In this document: in pieces, positions 54,601-64,000 of the stretch | Layout of the letters: every line of letters begins with the position of its first letter | How positions within the stretch are numbered: the stretch's first letter is position 1 | Assembly (NCBI GenBank): GCA_964036045.1 | Contig: OZ038390.1 | Location: 37,938,974 to 38,002,973 of the forward strand | DNA: 64,000 nucleotides | Source: Eutreptiella sp. 'Long Island Sound 2002' | Taxonomy: Eukaryota > Euglenozoa > Euglenophyceae > Eutreptiales > Eutreptiaceae | Direction of reading: 5' to 3' | Notes under the pieces: model-generated | What the model was told of the DNA's origin: nothing | Databases searched by the model: none | Seen by the model: only the letters and a program-made list of their open reading frames with translations | Translations under genes and position numbers: made by a program

Positions 54601-57525
54601 TTGTGCGAACAACACGTACATCGTCTGTCACGCGAGGGTTGTGTGGTATTGTGTGTCTTGTGGCAATGCGCGGAACCGGTTGACGCATGCACTTCGCAAC
54701 CCAAAAAAAGCTCCCTAGGGGATAGACCCATCTATGACTTTCACTACAATATCCAATTCTCAAGGCGCCGCTTGCACTGCGTTCGTCCAAAGCCCCCCGC
54801 CATAGCGTAACGTCTTATGCACCTGCATGTGCACCTCAAGTAATCGTCTACTTCCGCCGCCTTTTGGAGTCGCTAATCGACTTCCGTTCGGGTGCATCTC
54901 GGGGGTCTCCATCAAAGGGGACAGAATCAAAAGTGGCTGCCTCACCTAAGCCTTCTCGGGGGCCCAAATGAGGGCAGAAGTGCTACATAACCCCGGCGTT
55001 CTCGGGGGTCCCCATCAAAGGGGACAAAATCAAAAGTGGTTGCCTCACCCCTACCTTCCCAGGGGCCCACATAAGGGCGGAATTGCAAGGTAACCCCTGC
55101 GTTCTGGGGGATCCCCATCAAAGGGGACAAAATCAAAAGTGGCTCTTACACGGCTTCTTTCGCCAGGGGCTCCAATCGAAAAGCATGCTATGGTTACATT
55201 TTCAAAAAGAGTGTATGGACACCCCCATGCAGCAACCCTAAATTGCAATTTTCAAAACTTGTAAAATAGATGCTCATATACATGAAATTTGTGGAAAACA
55301 ACTACAATGCACCACATGGTAAAACAAACAATTGCTGGTCACACACCTGGCTTTTGTGTTTTTTCCGACATCCATCATAAGCATGACAAAAAAAGACTTC
55401 ACCTTTTTCAAGCAGTGCACACTATAGCTCGACCGTATCTATACCTATGTCATGTGTCACACGGTACAACAAGGGGAAAATTACAATCCTCAATCAAACA
55501 GTTGCAGCGACATGATGCTGCCTCACCCCTGCCTTCTTGGGGCCCCACATGAGGGCGGGAGTGCTACATAACCCCTTCGTTCTCGGGGGTCCCCATCAAA
55601 GGGGACAGAATCAAAAGTGGCTACCTCACCCTTGCCTTCTCGGGGGGCCCACATGAGGGCAGAAATGCTACGTAACCCCTGCATTCTCGGGGGTCCCCAT
55701 CAAAGGGGACAAGAATGGCCTACGTTGGGTCATCAGTGGTAAAATGCTATGAGGGGTGGTCCTTAAGGGCGGCCCTGAAAAGGAAAAAAAATTACTTCCT
55801 TAAGGACCGACCTGATGAGAAGTGGCCCAAAAATGGCACATTGGCTACAAAAGTCCGTATCCTCAACACAAGGGGCAACTTTTCTCCACCTGGAGTGGTA
55901 GGTGGACTAAGCAAACCCTAACTAAGTAACTAACTAACCCTTCACCAAAAAAAAGGGGGGGTTTTGGTTATATGAAAACCTTACTTTTGCCTAAAATTTT
56001 GGCCAACGAAAAAGGGGGGGGGTGGTTATGTAAAAACCCCCATGCTGTCGTTCTCCGCAGATGCACCCCCCCACTAGGGGGGGGGGGGGGATTCGGCGGG
56101 GGAAATTTCGGCACCCCCAAAGTTTGGTCCCTTGTGTGTGGTGGTACAGTGGTACTTGCCCCACCTTAAGCAAAGAGCTGGCCCGGGTTGCACCAAAAAT
56201 TTCGGGGGGAAAGTTCGGCACCAATTTGAAACCCGAAAATTTCCCGCGGAAATTTCTGCGGACCCCCCCCGTTGCGGCCGGTGCTCTTGCTGGTGTCGTT
56301 TCCGCGTTCGCAGAGCCCAATAGTTGGTGTGTTGGGGCTGTGCTGAATGTGGCAGGATGTGCCGTTTGCGTGTCAGCGGCGCCCAATAGTTGGCGCATTG
56401 AGGATGTGCTGGTTGTTGCCGGGTCGTTTGACTGTGTTTGCTGTCCACGCGCCTCTGTCCACAGGCCGTCCATAGCCTGCCTCGCTGTGTTTCTGTGTGC
56501 GTGAGGCCCAAGTGCCCTGTTCTTCCACGCGCTGTCCTGGCCGTCCGCCATATGTCCTTTTCCCCCTCACGGCTGGTCTGCCCCTGATGGGCTCCCGCTT
56601 CTGTTGCGCAAACAGCCCATCTGGGCTGTAGGAGACACCCACCACCTGATGCCGGTTGAGCAGGGGTTGCCTGGGCACCTGGTAGTGATGGGGCTGGCTG
56701 GCCAGGCCATCCCCTTTATTGTTGCTGCCTCCCATGCGCACGCTCCACCATCCCCTCCATTCTGGTTCCCTGTTCCCGCTGTTCTGGTTGCCTCTCCTTC
56801 CTCGCTGTGCCCCTCCTCCTTGTCTGCTGTGCTCTCCCTTGTCCCTCCTGGTGTGGCTCCCGCGTTCTGTGTGTCCCCTGCGGACCCCCCCCCCTTGTAA
56901 CAACGACGACGACAACGACGACGAGGACGGCGTTCGTCATCAGATCGTTTTGAGTCCGCGCCGGGGTGCCAACCCTGTCGCTGATGCTGTCACCTGCGCA
57001 TACCCCTGTGCCTGCTGCGTTGGCCCTCCGCCGCCGCAAGAGACGCACACACCACCGACGATTTCCATGCGGCTGCATGGGCCCTCCTGAAGCCCTTTCT
57101 GGCCGGGCCCTTTCGGGAGGGGCGAGTACCTTGTGGGTCTCCGTGGCGTCGCAGGCCTCGGCGAGGGCCTCCAACAGCGGCTCGAAGTTCTGCTCCCGCT
57201 CCTTCTTCGGCATGTGCCGCGCCTGCGACGTGTCCACGAAGAAGACGGACGTCGCGTGCTCGCTGCGCCGCTGCTCTTGGTACTCCCGGACGCTCCCACG
57301 CGTGTACCTCATCACGCGGTCGCGCTCGGCATCGCTCAGCAGGTCCGCACGGGTGTACACAATGAAGTGGATCTTCGCGCGGGAGGCGATGCGGCCCAGG
57401 TATGGGTGCGCGCTGCTGATGGGGGCGCGCGGGTCCCGGACCTCCAGGATCACCCCGAACTTGATGTTGTGCAGCAGCTGCAGGATGTTGCGCATTCCGA
57501 TGCTGCGCTCCCTCGTGAAAGGCAC
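51237..57525 (-). CDS. circularly permuted GTPase of the YlqF/MTG1 type, three exons seen
   Basis: Organelle or ribosome-assembly GTPase family. Exons: 57525-57130, 52755-52507, 51653-51237, all phase 0 with GT-AG junctions, 353 residues. The G motifs come in permuted order: G4 as TRAD (in IVYTRADLL, replacing the usual NKxD), G5 near VDTSQ, then G1 GLPNVGKSS, G2 AAGVT and G3 DTPGLLPP. The C-terminal exon carries the family's helical end (HSDVTLAEYALWQCNR, FMALCKAEGLDAVVLD) and a basic tail KPKKRVPKK. The first exon seen starts after a long pyrimidine tract and CCAAACAG, so at least one upstream exon exists; it may be the exon ending at 59470, which would fuse this gene to the second GTPase region. 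The 4.4-kb first intron holds R1, R2 and satellite-related repeats. Confidence 0.88.
52372..52455 (+). repeat. ACTC/ACGC/ACAC microsatellite
   Basis: A run of tetranucleotides in the intron between the G1-G3 exon and the C-terminal exon. Confidence 0.85.
52507..52755 (-). CDS. YlqF-type GTPase, exon with G1, G2 and G3
   Basis: Starts ATCTTGGTGACG after CTCGGCAG and ends CTGCAG before GTCAGA. Contains ILVTGLPNVGKSS, GVTLGSKQHCFHEKPN, FVIDTPGLLPP and ELYWKLQ. Confidence 0.92.
53852..53965 (+). repeat. R2 dispersed repeat, copy 2
   Basis: G-run, then GGCACAAAGCCTCGGCATTA, GCCTTTGGCGGTGCCTATTG and CCGAACGTGTTTT. In the 4.4-kb GTPase intron, antisense to the gene. Confidence 0.9.
53989..54090 (+). 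repeat. dispersed block around TTCGAAAAAACGGG
   Basis: Starts in G-runs and contains TTTTGCCTAAAATTGGCCA and CACTTCGAAAAAACGGG. Relatives lie at 14697-14743 and 55985-56030. Confidence 0.6.
54248..54350 (+). repeat. dispersed 100-bp repeat, copy 2
   Basis: Relative of 40755-40855; here it ends at a G-run (54348 onward). Confidence 0.7.
54394..54600 (+). repeat. 63-65-bp tandem repeat, 3-4 copies
   Basis: TGGGGTGCCCAATCCCACAA and CGTTTCGCGTTTC recur with starts near 54394, 54459, 54522 and 54572; the last spacing is shortened to 50 bp. Confidence 0.85.
54899..55150 (+). repeat. 103-bp tandem repeat related to the 85-bp satellite, block 1
   Basis: Units start near 54899, 55002 and 55103. They share CTCGGGGGTCCCC, GGGGACAAAATCA and GGGCCCACAT with the satellite at 1-6305 but have an extra TGCCTCACCCCTGCCTTC segment. 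Confidence 0.85.
55510..55712 (+). repeat. 103-bp tandem repeat, block 2
   Basis: Two further units starting near 55582 and 55686, separated from block 1 by about 370 bp of unrelated sequence. Confidence 0.85.
56270..56535 (+). repeat. R1 dispersed repeat, copy 3, with the 57-bp duplication
   Basis: In the 4.4-kb GTPase intron, antisense. GCCCAATAGTTGG occurs twice about 57 bp apart as in the 19386 copy; it lacks the first third of the family sequence. Confidence 0.85.
57130..57525 (-). CDS. YlqF-type GTPase, exon with G4 and G5
   Basis: Encodes VPFTRERSIGMRNILQLL, VILEVRDPRAPISS, IVYTRADLLSDAERDRV and VFFVDTSQARH, ending ETHK before GTACTC. The variant G4 (TRAD) could alter guanine recognition. 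Confidence 0.88.
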
Positions 57526-58028
57526 CTGTTTGGCCGGGCCGGGGGTCAGGGAGGCGGGGGAGGGATGGGGGAGAGAGGGAGCCCCGGGACTGGGGACCGC
57601 AGGTGGCAGGGCAATGCCGACGACGGTGTTGCGATGCGGCCCTGAGGCATCCCGCGCCCTTGTTCTGGCTCCCTTTTCAGCCTTCTCCCCCGTGCCCAAG
57701 CTCGGCATCGGCGTGACTTCATCCTCCGCCGCACCATGCAGTGGCCATCTTCCGCCGCCACAGGCCGATGGCTGTCTCCCTCCCTTGCTCGCTCGCTCGC
57801 CCGCTCCCTCCCTTGCTCCCGTGCTCGGTCCCTCGCTCCTTCCCTCCCTCTCGCTATTTCTCGTCTATCATTTTTTTCATATTTCTTATATATTTTGTAC
57901 ACTCGCGTGACACTTCACTCCTTTTGGCGGTGCAGTGCTATTTTGCTTTGCCTTGACACAGAATTGACCTTAACTTTCGAGACCTGGGGTGGGGGGAAGG
58001 GTCGCGGGCGTGGGCCGGCCCTCCCGCC

Positions 58029-58150
58029 ACTCGATGGGTCAGGGGGGGGGGGGGGTGGCACAAGGCCTCGGTATCTGATTGTTTGCCTTTGGCGGTGCCT
58101 ATTGGCCTCTCGCCACTGCTCATTCTGACCCTCTGTGGGCCTGAACGTGT
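58029..58150 (+). repeat. R2 dispersed repeat, copy 3
   Basis: G-run, TGGCACAAGGCCTCGGTAT, GCCTTTGGCGGTGCCTATTG and TGAACGTGTTTT, between the two GTPase regions and antisense to both. Confidence 0.9.
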
Positions 58151-58962
58151 TTTGGTTGTGTCAACGGAGCCCCTGGATGACTTGCCCTGTTTGACTACTC
58201 CAGGGTCGGCTGTCCCGGAGACGGGCTGTTGCCCGTGCCGTTGACCAGGTGCATCCAGATGCACACTCCGAGTGCATGCTGGGTTTGCCGACTCCAGCAC
58301 TGACTTGAGCGCGCTGGGGTGTGCATCTGCAGGATAATTTTCCTGACAGGGGCTTCTAACAACCACAATGATTCTTTCCCGTTTTTCCTTTCCTTGTTCT
58401 CCTTCTGCGTTCTGCACCGTTTTCGGCGAGCGCAGTCTGCCCTGTCCTGTTACCCTCCTTGGTTCGTCCCTTTCCCCCTGCCCCGTTTCTTCCCCGCCCT
58501 CTCCATTCTTTCTGCCCTGGGGGGCATTGGGTGCCGGGGGTGCGTGTTGCTGTAGGGAGGGTGGGTTCGTCTCTCCCTGCCCCCTCCTTCCCCTTGAGGA
58601 GGGAGGTCCTGGCTCAAGGGGGCTCCTTGTTGGTGTCGGTGTGCTTGGTGTGCTTGGGGGGGAGCGCGGGAGCGAGGGGGGGGTGACAGTGCAAAGGAGG
58701 GCGGGGAGGAGGGAGTGACGGGGTGAAGGGGGGGGGGCAGGGGAGCGGGAGGCCGAAAGGTCAGGGATCTTGAAGAAGTACGAGACACCAGTGGTGCCCG
58801 CATCTCCGGGCGATGGGGCGGGTGTAGCATGAGATACCAAAAAACAACCCACCCCCACAGGGGGGCAGGGGGTGTTTGGACACCCACCCACCTAGAATTT
58901 CCAACACCCCCCCCCCTTAACCCCGTCCCGTGAGCCGAACACGAAGCACATCTCTGACACAG

Positions 58963-59205
58963 GGTTTGGCGCCATAGATTCGCCACATACGCAACATATG
59001 CATCCCCATTCTGCAGTCACGGGCACAGTAGCAACATAACACATTATGGACTCGTTATGAATTGAACGTACCACGTTCCTGATCTTGGAGGTGTAGCTCA
59101 TGGAAATGCCAAAGCACAAGCTGCGTGTCCAATGCTTGCACCTCCGCACCCACCACCCTGTGCAGACCCACACCGTTTTGCATGTCCAGGTTGTGGCAGC
59201 ATTCG
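58963..59205. repeat. R3 repeat, block order A-B-C
   Basis: A: ACACAGGGTTTGGCGCC through TGCAGTCACGGGCA. B: TCTTGGAGGTGTAGCTCATGG through CAATGCTTGCACC. C: CACACCGTTTTGCATGTCC. The same blocks occur in order B-C-A at 61624-62025. Confidence 0.8.
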
Positions 59206-59469
59206 TGAAGAGGATTTTGAAAGGTCTCAGGACAGCACTACAATCACCCAATAACTTCACCGTAGCATCGCTGTGAAAAGTTTACGGCACCAGCGCCAGA
59301 CACAAAAACTGTCATTGAAGCAGAAGTAAAAAAGGCTTTGTAATGTGTCTGAGAAAAGGGCACAGGAGGGGTAGAGGTAGAGGCTTTGGGTGAGCAGGGG
59401 GAGTCTGCAAGGAGAGCCAACAGGCGGATCACACTCCTGTGCCCCACCCGACGGGAGGGCAACACAGAC

Positions 59470-60945
59470 CTTTTTGGTCCAGACCGGCCCCTCCTGCCCC
59501 AGCGCCCGCAGCCCCGCCGCGCCCTCCTCCAGGATGGGGAACGCCTCTCTGGCGCGCGGGAAGCGCACAAAGCCCCCCTCCTGCGGCGGCCCCGCGGCGC
59601 TCGGGGGGGAGGACGACGCGCGGTCCGCTGCCGCCACCGCAGTCTCCGCCTCGGGAGGGGACGGGCTTTCGAGGGCACCCGACACGTGCCCCGGAGGCGG
59701 CGCGGCAAGTCCACCGGTCCACACGTCCTCGGGCGACATCAGGTCCGGCGGCGGCACGTCCCGATCGTCGGCCCCCATTGCCCACGGGTCCGCGGCGGGG
59801 CTCGGTCGCGCGCTCCACGGCGTAGGGCTGACGGCACCGGCCATCGACGCCTGCAGGTGGTCCAAGAAGGACTCGGACAGCGCGTCGTCCCGCGCTTCCC
59901 CGAACTCCGAAGGACCGGGCTCCGGCCCCCACCCTCGCGTCCGGGACGGCGCCGCCCCCTGTCCCTGCCCCACGGCCGGCCCCTCCACCGCCTCGTCCAC
60001 CGCCATTCGGCCCCCATTGTCCCCCCGCGCGCCCCCGCCGCGCGGCTGCGTCGCCCGTTGCCCGGCGCCCGCACCGTCCGGGCGGCCGGCGCGACCGTCC
60101 GCGGCGGTTTCCGGGCTGGAGACGCCGGCAGTTGCCCGCGTGCCCCCGGACGCGGGGACAGGACGGCGCTCCGCGACACGCCCATCGGGCTGGCCCCGGT
60201 GCTTGGCGACCGGGCCGTCCCCCCATGACCCCTCCGCAGCCTCACCCCACGTCCCCATCTGCGCTGGTGCCGCTGGACCTGCGGCGCCTTCCCACTGGCG
60301 GTCGCCAGAACGCGCTGCCCCCTCTGCTCCGTCACCCTGGCCCCACGAACCAACCCAATGCTGCTCTCTCAGGGACCCCCATGCCCCAAGCGCAGGCCCC
60401 CGTCCCGCAGAACCCCCGCTCCACTGCGGGCCCTCCTGCGCCGACCCACGCCTCTTCATCTGCCCCGTCCCGAACCCGACCGGTTCTGGTCCCACGCCCC
60501 CCGCCGCCCCCGAGGCCCCCGGAGCCGCCCCAGGCCAGCCATCCGCGCCGCCGGGGACGGCCCACCCCGGCTCGGCCGGGGCGCTGCGGGACGCCTGGTC
60601 CCCCACCGGCGTCCCGGCCGGGACGTTCTGCATGACCCAGGCGCCCTGCTGCGGGTCCGCCCGCGCGGGCAGCGCGCGCGGCGCGGTCTGCGGCCCGTAG
60701 TCCATGTACTGCGTCACGGGGTTCAGCCTCAGCCGCGGCCGCGATGCGTAATCGCTCGCTTTGCGGCCGACGTTGCAGTTGCTGGACCAATTGGTCGCCC
60801 TGACCCGGGCGCCTTCTTGGAAGTTCATGGCGCGGCGGCCCTCCAAAGCCTTCTCGTCCTCGTCGTCCAGCTCCAGGTCGTCCAGCACCATTGACTCGAA
60901 CCCGTGCTCGTGGCTGAGCTCTAGGAACACCCACGCCGCCTTCGC
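59470..60945 (-). CDS. second GTPase region, exon with long low-complexity tail
   Basis: A 492-codon exon after the acceptor CATCTCCCAACAG. Starts with the helical AKAAWVFLELSHEHG segment and DDLELDDEDE, then NPVTQYMDYGPQ and a Gly/Ala/Pro/Asp-rich region to ILEEGAAGLRALGQEG. Very GC-rich; the opposite strand therefore also shows a long open frame (59390-60700), which I treat as a shadow. Confidence 0.7.
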
Positions 60946-63119
60946 CTGTTGGGAGATGGTGCCAGCATGACTGAACATGAATCACCTCGAAGGGATGGGA
61001 TAGGCATAGAAAAAACGAGGCACACATACATACATACGTACATACATACATACATACATACATACATACATACATACATACATACATACATACATACATA
61101 CATACATACATACATACATACATACATACATTCATACATACATACGTACATACATACGTACATACATACGTAGATACATACGTACATATAAACATGCATA
61201 GGTAAGTGCGTACATACATACCCCGCCCACCCACCCACCCCATAGTATTGCATGCCTGCCCATGCCCATTGGGACATGTGCTGCAATACAAAGGAAAATG
61301 AATGTCATATGCCACAACCACCTTACCGTGTCAGCCCACTTGTGTCCAAGAAATGCCCCCCCAGAACAACGCAAATCAACATCATCTCTGGCTGCATGGT
61401 TCAAAATTGTGCAGGTGTGATGAGTTGGCATGTGCCTTCTGTCCTTTTCCCTGTGTGTGATGCATGCAAATGGCCTGATGGTGATGCAGCTGCCCTTCTG
61501 GTGGATGTAGGTTTGTTGTGATGGGCTGATCATCCTGTTGGTATGCAGCCGCTACCCTTGTTCTAGCACTGACAACTGAAAGCAAAACGCGCTGTGGATG
61601 AATGATCAAGTGAACACAACACACGCCTCATCTTGGAGGTGTAGCTCATGGAAATGCCAATGCAAAAGCTGCATGTCCAATGCTTGCACCTACAGAGTGA
61701 CTAACCAGTTTCAGTGCATTCTTCTGTTTTTTTTTTTGCTCAGACCAAGATGAGCTGGTGTACTAACCAGTTTCAGTGCATACTTCACCCACATGCAACG
61801 GCAATGAATGCGTGCACACTCACACCAGTTTGCATGTCCAGGTGGCAGAACGACTGCTACACACCAAACATGAGATACTCATCGCACGCAGTGTATAAAA
61901 TAGCAGGCGTGCGTCATCAGAACAGGTGCCACCCTTCATGCTGAAACAACAACACAGGGTTGGATGCCACAGTATCGCCACAAATGCAACATATGCATAT
62001 CCACTCTGCAGTCACGGGCATACTAGTCAACTCCCCACCGAATGGACACCGATACCGGCCCAATTGTAAGAATTGCGGAACGCCATTTTTCTGCGTCCAA
62101 TGCTTTGCCAGAATTAATCTTTTTGGCGATTGTTTAAGTTTTGCACGCAAGAAACTGGATTGACAAGTCCAAAAAATATCTATTTTTTTTGCGATTCTTT
62201 TGACGTTTGCACTGTTGGACAGTGACTTGGAAGATGATGTTAATTCTCAGAGTGTTGATGTTAAGTGGTAGTGGCTTCTTGGAAGTTCGTTCCGAGGTCG
62301 CCCAGGTGGTCTCCTCTGCGCAGGGATTCCATGTTGTGCTGTTGTGGTTGCACTGCAGCATCAACCAAGCTCCAACAGAACTATGCATTCGCAAGACGGT
62401 CATCTTGTGCAGCATACCACTGCACTGCGGATGGATTCGTGGGGAATAACCGAGAGGAAATGCTGCACAGTGAACATCCTAAAGAAAGGGCTGTGAACAA
62501 AGCAGCGCAACCAGAATTGATTGATTTGTTTTGTGATTAATGAAAAATTTGCGTCGCTGTACAATCATTGGCCTAAAGTTACCTAAAATTTTTTGATTTG
62601 CTATTTCTGGGTTCACTTCAATTTCGAGGCACACCACCCTTCGAATCAATTGGCCTTAAAATGCTTAAAATTGGGCCGGTACCCTAAACACACGCGCGCG
62701 CGCGCGTACACAAACACACACACACACCAGCTTGTACTTGTCCCCCAAATCCCCATTCGTGATTTTCCCCAGGACCTCCATGATGTCGTCCGTGGGGCCG
62801 TCCAGTTTCAGCTCGTCGACGTAAAAAAACCATTCTTTCCGGTTGCACTTCCAGAGCACGTAGTCTGCTACGCGCACAGAGTCGCCGTCCGGGGCATCGT
62901 CCATCTGGCCGTTGACGCGGAGTTTAAAATAGAGCTCCGGGTCAATCGCGAAGGCTGCAGTGGGCGGCAGCAGCCCGGGTGTGTCAATGAGCCAGATCTC
63001 CTACAGCAACAGAAATGAAGGTGCATGCGCACCCTCTCGTCCCTCACAATGCGCACGGCTCATTTGAGGCATACCTTCGGCTGCAGCTCCACGTGGCACT
63101 GCCATAGCAGGGACAGCGC
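59470..63119 (-). CDS. second YlqF-type GTPase region, partial, with a long Gly/Ala/Pro-rich C-terminal part
   Basis: Exons: 63119-63075 (start uncertain, could be 63098), 63000-62728 and 60945-59470. The first two join as HVELQPK-EIWLIDTPGLLPP, the G3 region; the second continues with VRVADYVLWKCNRKEWFFY and LDGPTDDIMEVLGK, parallel to the C-terminal exon of the neighbouring GTPase. The third begins AKAAWVFLELSHEHGFESMV, aligning with ALALEFMALCKAEGLDAVV there, then an acidic stretch and about 390 residues rich in Gly, Ala and Pro. G4, G5 and G1 must lie beyond 64000 or be lost. The last exon either splices at AAAAAG-GTCTGT (59469) or reads on to a stop at 59257. Splicing would join it in frame to 57525. 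The neighbour is an evident paralogue. Confidence 0.75.
61021..61200 (+). repeat. CATA tetranucleotide microsatellite
   Basis: About 40 copies of CATA with scattered CGTA interruptions, in the intron between 62728 and 60945. Confidence 0.98.
61624..62025. repeat. R3 repeat, block order B-C-A
   Basis: B at about 61629-61690, C at about 61821-61845, A at about 61952-62023. TAACCAGTTTCAGTGCAT is additionally duplicated at 61699 and 61763. In the second GTPase region's intron. Confidence 0.78.
62690..62727 (+). repeat. CG/CA dinucleotide run at an exon end
   Basis: CGCGCG followed by ACACAC directly abuts the proposed splice donor at 62727, which reads GTGTGT on the minus strand. Confidence 0.9.
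62728..63000 (-). CDS. second GTPase region, G3 exon
   Basis: Ninety-one codons from EIWLIDTPGLLPP to GDKYKL, after the acceptor TTGCTGTAG. The donor falls in a GT-repeat, so its exact position is uncertain. Confidence 0.82.
63075..63119 (-). CDS. second GTPase region, short exon before G3
   Basis: Reads ALSLLWQCHVELQPK, ending before GTATGC. An alternative acceptor (CTATGGCAG) would leave only 24 bases. The following intron is 74 bp, by far the shortest in the window apart from the one at 7856. Confidence 0.55.
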
Positions 63120-63196
63120 CTGCCCTCAACCCCCTCTACCCTGGACACCTGTTGCAATTGGCACCATTGCGTTGGCCATCTGCTGTCATTTTTGAT

Positions 63197-63217
63197 GGTA
63201 TGGTATGGTATGGTATG
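63197..63217 (+). repeat. TGGTA pentanucleotide run
   Basis: Four copies of TGGTA next to the R1 copy at 63255. Confidence 0.85.
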
Positions 63218-63254
63218 TCTATCTCCCAGCCCCCCTCCCCACCGCCCCTCCCCA

Positions 63255-63600
63255 CCGTGTGACACTCCGTTGCGGTTTCTTTGCGGGGCCCTGGACAGTC
63301 ACCCTTCTTCCCTTCGCGTGCTGCATCAGGTCAATGCTTTCTGACGGCCGCTGCAGCCGGCGTTCCTTGTGGTGTCGTTTCCATGTTAGCGGGACCCAGT
63401 AGTTGGCACACTGGGGTCGTACTGGTTGTTGCAGGGGTCGTTTTACGGTTTTTTCTGTCCACTCTCCTTCACATCCAGGTCGTCCACTCCATGTCTCACC
63501 ATGTTACCATGTGCATGAGGCCCACCCTCTGCGTGTTGTCCTGGTCGTCCGCCACCTGCCTCCCCACGTTGCCATGTGCGTGAGGCCCAATTGCTCCACC
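63255..63600 (+). repeat. R1 dispersed repeat, copy 4
   Basis: Full-length copy starting GTGTGACACTCCGTTGCGG and including a duplicated TGAGGCCCA/CGTCCGCCACC end. Upstream of, or in an intron of, the second GTPase region, antisense. Confidence 0.88.
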
Positions 63601-64000
63601 TCACCTTCATGGTTTCCGCGGGTGTTGTGTGCACCTCCGCAGGTGGCGCGTGCTCCTTTGTGGTTCACACGGGTGTCGTGCGCGCCTCTGTGGTGGCAAG
63701 GTCCCTCCGCCCCTCCCACCCCACCCCCTCCGCCAGCATGTGCCACAGTCACAACCCTCCGAGTGAACTGGTTACTGGGCTCTTGGTGGACGGCTTTGTT
63801 ACACAACTGCGCGCCCTGTTTCACGTGGATGCACCTCCTTGTACCCTCAAGGATTTACCGCCCTCCATCCGGCCAACACCCCCAATCTGAGACCCCTTGT
63901 TTCACCTCCATTCACCCCGGGCGCTTCCAGCACCTCCCTCGCACCAGCACAGTGCCCCACAGCGTCCATCTGCAGTCCCCTCGACAGCTTCTGCAACCGC

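Noticed and set aside
56716-57708. Using the whole open frame around the G4-G5 exon as one coding exon
   Set aside because: The upstream part is Pro/Ser-rich pyrimidine-tract sequence ending in CCAAACAG, and the downstream part passes the GTACTC donor into repeat-like sequence.
6726-58045. G/C homopolymer tracts as assembly or sequencing artefacts
   Set aside because: Many tracts sit at reproducible positions next to conserved repeat sequence and have inverted partners, which artefacts would not produce; exact lengths may still be unreliable.
59390-60700. A 436-codon plus-strand frame opposite the long GTPase-region exon
   Set aside because: Low-complexity Pro/Arg/Ser translation mirroring the GC-rich exon; the minus strand has the acceptor, donor and GTPase-like start.

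Overview
The window reads as nuclear DNA of a eukaryote, most likely an alga with a complex (secondary) plastid. The recognisable genes are split by GT-AG introns. Two of them (a tocopherol methyltransferase and a tRNA-dihydrouridine synthase) open with a hydrophobic signal-like segment followed by a Ser/Ala/Gly/Arg-rich stretch, the layout of bipartite plastid presequences. No CRISPR array, operon structure, rRNA or convincing tRNA was seen. The lineage (chlorarachniophyte, dinoflagellate relative or other) cannot be fixed from sequence alone.

Layout. 1-6305: a tandem array of an 85-bp satellite. About 7.7-8.04 kb: two terminal exons of an unidentified gene on the minus strand. 8409-9974: a single-exon gamma-tocopherol methyltransferase (minus) with a long membrane-spanning extension. 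10-17.2 kb: no recognised gene, several repeats. 17.2-29.0 kb: a six-exon DUS1-type tRNA-dihydrouridine synthase (minus), rebuilt exon by exon, with introns of 1.3-3.0 kb full of repeats. 29-38.2 kb: repeat-rich, no recognised gene. 38210-39520: F-box/leucine-rich-repeat protein (minus). 41411-43222: a hAT-type DNA transposon with inverted ends, a perfect 8-bp target duplication and an internally deleted transposase. 45225-45968: a G-tract-ended inverted-repeat element with a small open frame. 46-51 kb: repeats, a perfect 27-bp hairpin, weak coding traces. 51.2-63.1 kb: exons of two circularly permuted YlqF/MTG1-type GTPase domains in tandem on the minus strand, possibly one fused gene.

Features common to the window. 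Genes with established identity all lie on the minus strand. Homopolymeric G or C tracts of 9-18 bp are very frequent and repeatedly form the outer ends of inverted-repeat elements. At least two dispersed repeat families (called R1 and R2 here) sit almost entirely in introns, always antisense to the host gene. The gene products are linked only loosely: tocopherol synthesis, tRNA modification and ribosome/organelle GTPase function are all compatible with organelle housekeeping, but no pathway or operon-like grouping is implied.
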